DNA of 64,000 bases from Haloferax massiliensis. GTDB lineage: Archaea; Halobacteriota; Halobacteria; Halobacteriales; Haloferacaceae. The notes under the pieces are model-generated. The model worked only from the letters and a program-made list of their open reading frames with translations, was not told the origin of the DNA and made no database searches. Shown here piece after piece: positions 1-7,481 of this stretch. Where the stretch lies: positions 1,532,615-1,596,614 of the forward strand of contig NZ_CSTE01000002.1 of assembly GCF_001368915.1 (NCBI RefSeq), in the 5' to 3' direction. How positions within the stretch are numbered: position 1 is the first letter of the stretch; every line of letters starts with the position of its first letter. Position numbers and translations under genes: made by a program.

Positions 1-371
1 ACGAACTGCGCGAGCATGACGTCGAACTAATCGTCTCCCACTACGACCGACAGAGGACTCCTCAGAAATCGGAGTTATCGACGATAATATCAGAATGTAG
101 TGACTACGGCGACGTGGCGAAGCTCGTCGTCGCCGCCGAGGAGAAGTCGGACTCGCTCGCGCTGTTACAGTCGTTCAACGCCGCCTCCGAGCGGGGGGTG
201 CGAGTCACCGGCTACGCGCTGGGAGATATCGGCCGCCACACCCGCGTTATCGGGGTTTTCTACGGCGCGTCTATCGCCTATGCGCCCATCGTGAGTGACG
301 AGCGCGCTCAGGACGACATCGACCTCGGAACGCTGTCGAACCTCCTCGAATGGGTCGCTTCGGCGAGGTGA
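1..371 (+). CDS. 3-dehydroquinate dehydratase-like protein, C-terminal part (5' end outside window)
   Basis: The reading frame is open from base 3 to a TGA at 369-371 and gives about 122 residues that align with the second half of the complete AroD at 891-1634. Shared landmarks are a V-S-H-Y-D segment (ISHHDF in AroD), the D-V-A-K segment carrying the Schiff-base lysine of type I dehydratases, and a G-R-H-T-R-V-I-G block near the end. Both catalytic positions (His and Lys) are present, so it may be an active paralogue, although the rest is clearly diverged. It lies about 520 bp upstream of aroD in the same orientation. Whether the N-terminal half is intact cannot be seen. Inference: tandem paralogue, possibly degenerate. 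Confidence 0.75.
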   Translation, partial: ELREHDVELIVSHYDRQRTPQKSELSTIISECSDYGDVAKLVVAAEEKSDSLALLQSFNAASERGVRVTGYALGDIGRHTRVIGVFYGASIAYAPIVSDERAQDDIDLGTLSNLLEWVASAR

Positions 372-890
372 GCCCTGAAGAAACACGCGTGGCGCATCGA
401 CGCGACAGTTCGCGCCGAGCCGGCGAGTGCGTCCGAGGACCGCCCGCGACCGTCGACAGCGAGAAGCGTCTCGGTTCGGGAGCGTCGTGCTCGATAATCC
501 GCCAATTATATCAGATGTAGTATATTCAATGAGAACAGTCATATTCGGCTCAAACAGAGCCGTTTTGGCCCGAGCGAACGCCGTTCGAACCGAGGGTCCC
601 GGACGACCGGACGGCCGGCCGCTCACGGAGGCATCGCGTCGCCGACGGACGCCGACTGCCGGTGCCCGTTCGCCCCGTCGAAGAACAGATGGCCGACTCT
701 GACTCCCGAATATCGACGATTTCTCGGCTACATTCAAGTTGGGACTGATAACTGTTCGGCTCAAACTCGACATCATCGATGAACGTTCCTGAAAATCCGC
801 CGAAAACGGCGTCTCTCACCGTCTACGAGGAGGTGAGAACTCTTGCGTCGACAGCTAACATTTATAGGCGGCGGGGTGATAGGCGTTCAC
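372..890. other. intergenic region without a recognisable gene
   Basis: About 520 bp separate the aroD paralogue from aroD. Open frames here have arginine/proline-rich translations typical of GC-rich non-coding DNA and match no family I recognise. The stretch 495-545 is locally AT-rich, and the aroD promoter sits at the right end. I see no RNA gene or repeat that I can defend. Confidence 0.5.
860..866 (+). promoter_or_regulatory. TATA box of aroD
   Basis: An ATTTATA element ends 24 bp before the ATG at 891. This spacing puts the transcription start at or next to the start codon, the usual leaderless arrangement in haloarchaea. It also argues for the ATG at 891 over an upstream in-frame TTG at 843. 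Confidence 0.6.
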
Positions 891-1634
891 ATGAAACTCG
901 ACGAGTCTGCACTGGCGGCGACAACAAACGACCTCACACGAGAGGTGGACGCGCGAGGGGTGGCAGACCTCATCGAATTCCGAATGGACCAAGCGGACGA
1001 CCCGCTCGAACAACTCGCCGCGTACGACGGCGAACTCCCGATAATCGCGACCAATCGCGCTCGCTGGTTCGGGGGAAAGGCGAGCGACACCGGCCGGCTG
1101 GACGACCTGTTTTCCGCATCTCGGTACGACGCCGTGGAGTTCGTCGACATCGAACTCGAAACCGTCCGCGCCAAGGAGTGGCTGGCCCACGAGTTCCGCG
1201 AGAACGACGTGCAGCTCATCATCTCGCATCACGACTTCGAGGAGACGCCCGACCGCGACGTGCTCGACGCCATCATCGAGCAGTGCGCGGAGTTCGGTGA
1301 CGTCGCCAAGGTGGCCGTCTTCCCCCAGAATCAAGGTGACACGCTCACGCTCTTGGAGGCCGTCAACGACGCGACCAACCGCGGCATCGACGTCGCCGGC
1401 ATCTCGATGGGCGAAATCGGGAGCCACACGCGCGTCATCGGCCACCTCTACGGGTCGAAGCTCGGATACGCGCCCCTCCTCGCGGACGACAATGACTACG
1501 CGCCGGGGCAGATTCCGCTCGAAAAGCTCGCCTCGCTCATCGAACTCACGAAAAACGAGCGCGTCGACGGACAGGTCATCGACACCATCCGGAGCGAGGT
1601 GTCGGTGCCGAAGGAACTGACGCTCTCGGACTGA
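891..1634 (+). CDS. aroD: 3-dehydroquinate dehydratase, type I
   Basis: This 247-residue protein converts 3-dehydroquinate to 3-dehydroshikimate in the shikimate pathway, in the cytoplasm. The type I fold is shown by EFRMD (29-33, end of an early beta strand), ISHHDF (111-116, catalytic His) and the DVAK segment with the Schiff-base lysine at 140, followed by GSHTRVIG near 177-184. Length is normal for the family. The ATG at 891 is preferred because a TATA box lies just upstream and because homologues start at this short MKLD-type N-terminus. A diverged paralogue lies upstream. The next gene is convergent. Confidence 0.93.
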   Translation: MKLDESALAATTNDLTREVDARGVADLIEFRMDQADDPLEQLAAYDGELPIIATNRARWFGGKASDTGRLDDLFSASRYDAVEFVDIELETVRAKEWLAHEFRENDVQLIISHHDFEETPDRDVLDAIIEQCAEFGDVAKVAVFPQNQGDTLTLLEAVNDATNRGIDVAGISMGEIGSHTRVIGHLYGSKLGYAPLLADDNDYAPGQIPLEKLASLIELTKNERVDGQVIDTIRSEVSVPKELTLSD

Positions 1635-1709
1635 CGCCGGCGACCCTGCGGCCGCCCGCCGTCAGCAGACTCGTTTCATCTCTTCTCGCCGCGGACTCGA
1701 CCGCCGGCG

Positions 1710-2660
1710 TCAGTCGGCAAGCCGCTCGACGTCCGTCAGCACCGCGCTCGCCGTCTCGGGACCGCCGGCACCTTGGCCGGTGATACCCAGTCGACCGCAG
1801 TAGTCGGCTTCGATTTGGACGGCGTTTTCCGTTCCCGACGGGGCGACCGCCCCGTGCTCGGGCACTAACCGCGGGCCGACGCGAACCGCGCCGTCCGCGA
1901 CTTCGACGATGAGTCGAATCGTCTGGCCGTCCTCGGCGGCGAGGTCGAGCATACTGCCCGAAAGCTCCTGAATCCCCTCGACTTCGGCGTCGTCGAGCGC
2001 GTACTCCGTCTCGCCGTCCGAGAGGACATTGGCGACGATGACGCCCTTGAGCGCCGTGTCCGTGCCGTCGACGTCGAAGGTCGGGTCGGCCTCGGCGACG
2101 CCGAGGTCCTGTGCCTCCGCGAGCACGTGTTCGTAGTCGAGTCCCTCGGCGGCCATCCGCGAGAGGACGAAGTTCGCCGTCCCGTTCAGCACGCCATAGA
2201 CAGCCGACACGCGCGACGGGCCCACGTCCTCGATAGTCGAGAGGATGGGAAGCGCGCCGCCGACGGTCGCGCCGAAGCGGACGGTCCCTTCGCTCTCGGC
2301 TTCGAGCGCGCGCACGTCGGCGTAGCGCTCGGCGACCGGACCTTTGTTCGCCAAGACGACGTGGCGGTCGTCGCCCAGCGCGCGCTCGACGTGCGAGAAG
2401 CCGGGTTCGGCGTCGCCGAGCGTCGTCGGCGTCGCCTCCACCAACACGTCGTAGTCGGCGTCGAACACCGACTCGGGGTCCGCGTCGCCGACCACGCCGT
2501 CTTCCCGCTTCTTCGCGAGCACCGCGTCGGCGTCGATGCCGTCGGCGTCGACGACGGCGCTCTCGGAGTCCGCGAACGCGGTCACGACGTGGCCGTGCTC
2601 GGCGGCCAGTTCGACGACGGCGCTGCCGACCGCGCCGGCACCGAGGACGCAGAGCCTCAC
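1710..2660 (-). CDS. hom: homoserine dehydrogenase
   Basis: NAD(P)-dependent reduction of aspartate semialdehyde to homoserine for threonine and methionine synthesis. The 316-residue protein opens with a Rossmann GAGAVG motif at residues 7-12, followed by the ANKGP segment that contacts substrate and cofactor, and a central VLNGTANF...DPTFDVDGTDTA...K catalytic region. It lacks the C-terminal ACT domain found in longer bacterial forms. The upstream gene supplies an ACT protein instead, so regulation is probably in trans. It starts with GTG, overlapping the TGA of the ACT gene (GTGA), which implies translational coupling. Confidence 0.92.
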   Translation of the reverse strand: MRLCVLGAGAVGSAVVELAAEHGHVVTAFADSESAVVDADGIDADAVLAKKREDGVVGDADPESVFDADYDVLVEATPTTLGDAEPGFSHVERALGDDRHVVLANKGPVAERYADVRALEAESEGTVRFGATVGGALPILSTIEDVGPSRVSAVYGVLNGTANFVLSRMAAEGLDYEHVLAEAQDLGVAEADPTFDVDGTDTALKGVIVANVLSDGETEYALDDAEVEGIQELSGSMLDLAAEDGQTIRLIVEVADGAVRVGPRLVPEHGAVAPSGTENAVQIEADYCGRLGITGQGAGGPETASAVLTDVERLAD

Positions 2661-3190
2661 GCGCGACCCCCCACCGTCAGCGGCTCGACGAGCTGGAGGT
2701 CCTTCTCGTCGGCGATGTCGCGCATCGCCGAGAGGACGTCTTCGGTGGACCCCGATTCGGCGGCCAGTTGCAGGCGGGCGCTGGAGACGTCGATGGAGCC
2801 CGCGGGCGCGGACAGCGAGATGTCGGTGACCGTCGCGTTCCGGGTCGCCTCTATCTGCGTCAGCGTGTCCGAGAGGTCCGTCTCGATGAGGTGACCCGAG
2901 AGGATGATGGTCAGGCGCTCGCTGTAGCGCTCGGTTCCGGCCTGAATGACGTTGATGCCGGCCTCGCTCAGCCCCTCGACGATGTTGTCGAAGCGGTCGG
3001 GCGTCGCCTCGATGTCGACTTCCACCGGGATGTAGCCGCGCGGGGTGACGTTGCCGCGCTCGTGGAAAATCGAGAGGAGGTTCCCCCCGTGTTCGGCGAT
3101 GGGTTGCAACGAGCGCAGGAGTTCGCCGGGCTCGTCGACGAGTTCGAGTCGGAGCGTGTACGCCTGAACGTCGTTGCGGACCTCACTCAT
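2657..3190 (-). CDS. ACT domain protein, probable amino-acid-sensing partner of homoserine dehydrogenase
   Basis: A 177-residue protein with two ACT-like halves (about residues 5-85 and 90-177). The first carries an RLELVDEPGELLRSLQPIAEHGGN pattern (given here only as a family hallmark: D-x-P-G-x-L followed by G-G-N), the usual amino-acid-binding loop. There is no catalytic domain. It is the first gene of a two-gene operon whose stop overlaps the hom start, so it probably acts as the separate regulatory subunit of homoserine dehydrogenase, binding threonine or another end product. The ATG at 3190 is preferred over one two codons upstream because it gives the common M-S-E start. Confidence 0.85.
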   Translation of the reverse strand: MSEVRNDVQAYTLRLELVDEPGELLRSLQPIAEHGGNLLSIFHERGNVTPRGYIPVEVDIEATPDRFDNIVEGLSEAGINVIQAGTERYSERLTIILSGHLIETDLSDTLTQIEATRNATVTDISLSAPAGSIDVSSARLQLAAESGSTEDVLSAMRDIADEKDLQLVEPLTVGGRA

Positions 3191-3752
3191 CCGCACAACA
3201 CCGTACTACCGTGTCGTTCATTGTCGGAAATCGAGCGAGCACACCCATATACGTATTGCGTTCGAACGGGTCGGTCGCCGACCGCGACCGTCGGCCCGTC
3301 TGCTGTGAGAGAGTCATCACTGAGGGTTCGCCGTACGTGCGTCGGCCCGAAATGTACTCAGGTTCGCTACAAAGATTACCGCACCCGGATACCGTGCGCG
3401 AATCGAGTTGTGCTCGCTTTACACACAAGCACTATCGAGGGCAACACCCCCGACTCGGGTGTGTGTTCGAACATCGTGCAAATACCGCCGTATTAATCCA
3501 GAATTGGTTTATTTACGTCTGTTTGGGGAATTTTCTATCGTATTATTCATTTTCCACTCGCTGAGCGTTCGTCGGTCGTGTTCGTGAGCGCCGCGAGTCA
3601 TGCATTAACAAAACACAGACGCTTCCGCGACACTCTATTTACAACGAATAATAGTTAACATCTCGCACGGCGTATACGCTGGTGTATCCGCCGCCGACGG
3701 GAAGTGAGAGGGTTGCCGTCTGTGGACGGGTGCGACAGAAGGAAACACAGAG
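3191..3752. other. intergenic region between divergent genes
   Basis: About 560 bp between the ACT gene (minus) and the SnoaL-like gene (plus). It contains a short hairpin at about 3443-3466 (an ACACCC arm, a CCGACTC loop and a GGGTGT arm) and an AT-rich block at 3490-3560, much lower in GC than its surroundings. A TATACG-like sequence near 3248 could serve the ACT-hom operon. The open frames here lack family resemblance and I do not call them genes. Confidence 0.5.
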
Positions 3753-4199
3753 ATGGCATCAGCAAGCACACCGACACCGACGCCGACCGGGAACGAGCGA
3801 CTCGCTCGACGCTTCCCGGAGGAAGTCGCGAGCGAGGGGAACATCGGCCTCGTCGACGAGATTTGCGCCGCGGACGTCCGCGACCACAGTCCGCTCGGCG
3901 AGGTCCGCGGACGCGACGAACTCAAAGCCCAGATTTCGGGGCTCAAAGCGTCGTTCAGCGACTTCTCGGCGACGGTCGAAGACACGGTTTCGGCGGGCGA
4001 CACGGTCGCGATGCGCGTCACGCTCCGCGGGACCCACGACGGCGCGTTCATGGGCATCGAACCGACCGGGAAGTCCATCGAGGTGGGAAACATGGTGTTC
4101 ACCCGCATCGAAGACGGCGTGATCGCCGAGCGGTGGGTCCAGCCGGACATGCTCGGCATGCTCACGCAACTCGGCGCTGTCGAACTCCCCGAGGCGTGA
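3753..4199 (+). CDS. SnoaL-like/ester cyclase family protein (NTF2 fold)
   Basis: A 148-residue protein with the pattern of SnoaL-like polyketide-cyclase-type proteins: an N-terminal helix with the N-x-G-x-x-D-E-I segment, a D-H-x-x-x-x-x-x-G-R-x-x-x-x-x pattern, and strands ending in V-x-x-x-M-V-F-T-R-I-E-D-G-x-I-x-E-x-W. In this family the fold forms a small-molecule pocket, but members vary from cyclases to proteins of unknown role, so no substrate is assigned. It is monocistronic, followed by a convergent gene across a spacer rich in palindromes. The first 15 residues are low complexity and the true start could be slightly downstream. Confidence 0.8.
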   Translation: MASASTPTPTPTGNERLARRFPEEVASEGNIGLVDEICAADVRDHSPLGEVRGRDELKAQISGLKASFSDFSATVEDTVSAGDTVAMRVTLRGTHDGAFMGIEPTGKSIEVGNMVFTRIEDGVIAERWVQPDMLGMLTQLGAVELPEA

Positions 4200-4334
4200 C
4201 CGACGCCGAAGCCGATACCGTTTGCGCGACGAACGCGCGGCTCGACGGATGAGAAGGAAGAGCGCGGACGACCGGGCACCCGCCCGCACTCCACGGACAC
4301 TGGGGAAAAACCTCCCCGGTATACGCAACCCAAG

Positions 4335-4424
4335 TGCAGGTATCTACCTGCAGTAGACGCGTACTACCTCCACCGTTAAAACATTTTTCAAATGTCATAT
4401 GATGCGTGTGCACTGAACGCACAC
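4335..4424. repeat. three successive perfect palindromes in a convergent spacer
   Basis: Between the 3' ends of two convergent genes lie TGCAGGTA-TC-TACCTGCA (4335-4352), ACATTT-TTC-AAATGT (4381-4395) and GTGTGC-ACTGAAC-GCACAC (4406-4424). The T-rich middle one may be a bidirectional terminator. The first looks more like a protein-binding dyad. Confidence 0.5.
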
Positions 4425-4440
4425 CTCGGCGACCGGTCGG

Positions 4441-5172
4441 TCAGCCGTCGAACGTCGACAGTCGGCGGCGCTCCCGCGCGAGGGTTCGCGCCCAGTAGTC
4501 GAACAGGACGCTGTCGACGTCGTACACGTCGGCGATGCGGCGGACCCACTCGTCGTCCGAAAACAGCAGTCGCTGGAAGGTCCGCACGTCGGGGTCGAGT
4601 TCCGCCCGTCGGCCGGCGTAGTAGGCGACGGTCTGCTCTCTGGTCCGCTCGATCAACATCGGGGGGACGAAGATGCCCGACTCGCGGGCGACGTAGGCGA
4701 ACCACTCCAGGTGGAGGACGGCGTCGGCGAGGACGAACCGCTCGGCGAAGCCGTCGACGTACGCCGTCGCGGGCCGGCCGTCGACGTACACGTCTTCCGG
4801 GCGAGAAAACCGCGGCACCGACAGGTGCGGGAGGTCGTCGGCGTACTGTTCGGCGACCCGGCGGAGCCGGTACTCGGCGTAGGCACACGGGGCCGCGAGG
4901 CCGAGTTCGTACCACAACGGCATCCACTGACAGAACGGGTCGCAAAACACCGCGTCGGCCAGCAGGTCGGCGGCGACGGAGCGGGCGAGGTCCGGCGGCA
5001 GGTCGGTCCGCCCCGCCCGCATGGCGTCCGTCGCGCGGACCACCCGCGACTCGAAGTCGCCGACGCGGAGCCCCATCCCCGCGGCCACGTCGTGGACGTA
5101 CTCGGCACCGATTCGGTACCAGTCCGCGAAGTCGGCCGGGCGGCGGAGTCGGAGGAGGCGCAGGACGGTCAC
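4441..5172 (-). CDS. conserved hypothetical protein
   Basis: A 243-residue, mostly helical, soluble protein starting with GTG. I do not recognise a family. Visible features are arginine- and aspartate-rich helices, a central C-D-P-F-C-Q-W-M-P segment (around residues 98-106) and W-x-x-x-x-x-x-x-E-R-x-R near the C-terminus. No membrane segment, signal peptide or metal-binding cluster is apparent. Its upstream neighbour on the same strand is an OsmC protein 55 bp away, so the two may be co-transcribed. Coding is supported by haloarchaeal-type composition and lack of stops over the full length. Confidence 0.7.
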   Translation of the reverse strand: MTVLRLLRLRRPADFADWYRIGAEYVHDVAAGMGLRVGDFESRVVRATDAMRAGRTDLPPDLARSVAADLLADAVFCDPFCQWMPLWYELGLAAPCAYAEYRLRRVAEQYADDLPHLSVPRFSRPEDVYVDGRPATAYVDGFAERFVLADAVLHLEWFAYVARESGIFVPPMLIERTREQTVAYYAGRRAELDPDVRTFQRLLFSDDEWVRRIADVYDVDSVLFDYWARTLARERRRLSTFDG

Positions 5173-5226
5173 AGGGGCACTACGGAGGACGGCGGTTTGG
5201 CTCTGTCCCCGCGGGGCGACCGTCGC

Positions 5227-5691
5227 TCACTCCCGCCGGTCGAACGAGAGCGCGAGCGGCGTCGCGTTGTTCAGGTTGTCGCTGACCGGACAGCGCGCTT
5301 CGACCGCGGAGAGCCACGCGCCGATGGTCTCGGCGTCGGCGTCGACGTCGGCGGTGACCGCGACGCGGATCTCCTCGTAGCCGGCGCGGCCGTCCTCGCG
5401 CTTGCCCATGAACTTCCCGGGGTCCAGGTCGCCCTCGATGGCGATTTCGAGGTCCCGAACGTCGAGGTCCATCTCGCGGGCGACGACGTGGGACGTGACG
5501 TTCAGACAGCCGGCGAGCGCGCCGAGGACGTACTCGACGGGGTTCGGTCCGGCGTTCTCCCCGCCGAGCGACTGCGGCTCGTCGACGACGAACTCGAAGT
5601 CGCGGGCGGAGACGCGGGTCTCGGTCGGCGATTCGGCTGCCGCGGCGACGGCGAAGGTCAGGGTCTGAGTCTGGGATTTCTCGGCGGACAT
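5227..5691 (-). CDS. OsmC family protein (peroxide-reducing type)
   Basis: A 154-residue OsmC/Ohr-fold protein. Proteins of this family use two cysteines to reduce organic peroxides. Here both are visible, in L-A-G-C-L-N-V-T (mid-protein) and R-C-P-V-S-D-N-L (near the C-terminus), with the GGENAGPNP-type loop before the first. The C-terminal RCPVSDNL pattern is typical of the YhfA/OsmC branch. The ATG at 5691 is chosen over one 11 codons upstream because it gives the usual M-S-A-E start. It likely acts in the cytoplasm in oxidative-stress defence. The substrate is not known. Confidence 0.88.
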   Translation of the reverse strand: MSAEKSQTQTLTFAVAAAAESPTETRVSARDFEFVVDEPQSLGGENAGPNPVEYVLGALAGCLNVTSHVVAREMDLDVRDLEIAIEGDLDPGKFMGKREDGRAGYEEIRVAVTADVDADAETIGAWLSAVEARCPVSDNLNNATPLALSFDRRE

Positions 5692-5755
5692 ACTTCCGTA
5701 GAGACGCCGCAGAGCGATAGCCACAGAAGACGGTTCTCAGCCGTCGAGAAGCGTG

Positions 5756-6364
5756 TCAGCGACTGTCTGAGCCGGCGTCTATCGCGGCGGCGTCAGCGTC
5801 GTCGCCGGGGTTGGCATCGCCGGCGTCGTCGGCCAGCACGTCGTCGAGTCCCCACTCCGACGCCCGCGCGCGAGCCTCCTCGCGGGCCTCGGACCGAATC
5901 TCCTCGATGGCGTCGGCGTCGGCGAGGAACGATTCGACCGCGCTCTGGTCGCGGCCCTCCTCGCGACGGGCGTCGGGGGCGGCGTCGAGGGTCTTCGCCG
6001 CCAACCGCTCGTCGCCGGCGAGGACGCGGGCCGGCTCGCCCGGCGGGACGCGGAACGCCTCGACCTCGTGGGCGTCCGCGAGGGCGTCGGCGTCGACGGC
6101 GTGGACCGCGGCGCGGGTCGGGCCGGTGACGGCGAACCCCTCCAGCCCGTCGCGGCCGCCGACCTCGCGCTCCGTGTCGTAGGCGAGGACGGGGACCCCG
6201 TCTTCGAACGTGACGACGCCGCGGGTGGCCTCGCCGAGGAGCAGCGCGTCCTGCGGCTCGAAGACGACGTACCCGGTGAGTTCCTCGTCGAGCACCGTCC
6301 GAAGCACCGCCGCGGCGTCGTCGACGACGCGCGACCGGCGGAGTTCGCCCCGTGGAATTCTCAT
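5756..6364 (-). CDS. haloarchaeal acidic protein co-encoded with MinD2
   Basis: A 202-residue protein with an N-terminal globular half (1-110) resembling a small beta-rich domain (GYVVFEPQD...GVVTFEDGVPVLAYD) and a strongly acidic, alanine-rich C-terminal tail (about 160-202) that is probably disordered. Its ATG overlaps the stop of the upstream MinD-type gene (ATGA), so the two are translationally coupled. In H. volcanii, from memory, minD2 (HVO_0595) is followed by such a gene (HVO_0596), and both influence cell shape and motility. Biochemical function is unknown. The conserved pairing suggests it acts with the ATPase. Confidence 0.78.
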   Translation of the reverse strand: MRIPRGELRRSRVVDDAAAVLRTVLDEELTGYVVFEPQDALLLGEATRGVVTFEDGVPVLAYDTEREVGGRDGLEGFAVTGPTRAAVHAVDADALADAHEVEAFRVPPGEPARVLAGDERLAAKTLDAAPDARREEGRDQSAVESFLADADAIEEIRSEAREEARARASEWGLDDVLADDAGDANPGDDADAAAIDAGSDSR

Positions 6365-7134
6365 ATCCGCTCGGGGACGACGGCGCTTTTGAACCGCTCT
6401 GCGACCTCGCGGCCGTCACCGTCGCGCACGTCGAGTCGGGCGGCCGCCTCGCGGAAGGCGTCAGCGGCCGGGCCGTCGGGCGCGTGTGCGAGGAGGGGTT
6501 TCCCCTCGCGGCGGGCCGCGCGGACCGCGTCGCTCTCGGGAACCGACGCGAGCGTCTGCCCGCCGAAGTAGCGGCCGGCCTGCTCGGCGATTGTATCCAC
6601 GTTCTCGTCGGGGCGCACGCGGTTGAACACCACGCCCGCCGTGTCGGTGCCGTAGGAGTGGGCGTACTCCTGGACTTTCAGCCCGTCGGACAGAGACGGC
6701 ACGGTGGGTTGGAGGACGACGACGATGCGGTCCGCGAGGACGACGGGGAGCACCGCGCTCTTCGAGCCGAGCGCGGCGGGCGAATCGAGGAGGAGCACGT
6801 CCGTGCCGGCGGCGAGTTCGGCGACCACGTCGCGGAGACGGCCGGGGTCCGCGGCCTCGAACGCCGCGAGGCTCGTCCCGCAGGGGACGACCGACATGCC
6901 GAATCGCTCGTACACCGCGTCGGACACCGCGGCGTCGCGCTCGTCGACGAGTAAGTCGTGGAGCGTCACGTCGGCGTCGTCCAATCCGGCGTGGAAAAGC
7001 AGGTTCGCCATGCCCGTGTCCGCGTCGATGACGGTCACGTCGTAGTCCTCGGCGAGCGCCATCCCCAGCGCGAGCGTACTCGTCGTCTTCCCGGTGCCGC
7101 CCTTCCCGCTGGCGACGGCGAACGCCTCGACCAT
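6361..7134 (-). CDS. minD2: MinD/ParA-type ATPase (MinD2-like)
   Basis: A 257-residue P-loop ATPase of the MinD/ParA group. The deviant Walker A motif SGKGGTGKTT lies at residues 9-18, with the signature lysine, followed by the VIDADTGMANLLF region and LLLDSPA as Walker B. Haloarchaea have several MinD paralogues that position polar structures such as archaella and chemoreceptor arrays. This one is assigned to the MinD2 type by its position next to the cobalamin cluster and its overlapping acidic partner (inference). No obvious C-terminal amphipathic membrane-targeting helix is seen. The ATG at 7134 is chosen because homologues begin M-V-x-x-F-A-V-A-S-G-K. Confidence 0.85.
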   Translation of the reverse strand: MVEAFAVASGKGGTGKTTSTLALGMALAEDYDVTVIDADTGMANLLFHAGLDDADVTLHDLLVDERDAAVSDAVYERFGMSVVPCGTSLAAFEAADPGRLRDVVAELAAGTDVLLLDSPAALGSKSAVLPVVLADRIVVVLQPTVPSLSDGLKVQEYAHSYGTDTAGVVFNRVRPDENVDTIAEQAGRYFGGQTLASVPESDAVRAARREGKPLLAHAPDGPAADAFREAAARLDVRDGDGREVAERFKSAVVPERI

Positions 7135-7257
7135 GCCCCCACGTGTCCGGCGATTTCGCATAAGTGTTCGGAACGGGATGGACGCGCGCCGACGAATATC
7201 GTGTCAATAGGTAACAAACATTAATAGCGAGGACATCATGGTGTGAAACGACCACCG

Positions 7258-7365
7258 ATGTTCAGAATAGTTATCCAATCGTTCGCTTTCGTGGTCGAAG
7301 ACTCGACGTTCGCGGTGTACGCGACCCTCCTCGCCATCGCGTTCATCGTGTACCTGAATCGGTGA
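7258..7365 (+). CDS. 35-residue membrane peptide
   Basis: An ATG at 7258 opens a 35-codon frame ending in TGA at 7363-7365. The translation has a short polar turn (V-E-D-S-T) between two hydrophobic stretches, the second (A-V-Y-A-T-L-L-A-I-A-F-I-V-Y-L) long enough to span a membrane, and ends in N-R. A TTAATA element lies about 32-38 bp upstream of the start, a credible promoter, and the gene is divergent from minD2. I know no named family. Coding is inferred from promoter, start, hydrophobic pattern and clean stop. Confidence 0.6.
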   Translation: MFRIVIQSFAFVVEDSTFAVYATLLAIAFIVYLNR

Positions 7366-7481
7366 CGTCTGTTCGAATCACGGCGTGCAAACGAGTCTCG
7401 CGCCCCGCCCGGAACGAAGCTGAGACCGTCGGTCGGTGCGGCTCGCGCCCGTGAGTCGGGTCGGCGGCGTCGACGCGGCGC

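Noticed and set aside
427-702. A possible small gene between the two aroD-like genes
   Set aside because: Arginine- and proline-rich product with no motif; composition matches non-coding GC-rich DNA.
3211-3564. A possible small gene in the spacer upstream of the ACT-hom operon
   Set aside because: The translation has no domain resemblance, mixed composition and no promoter at the right distance.
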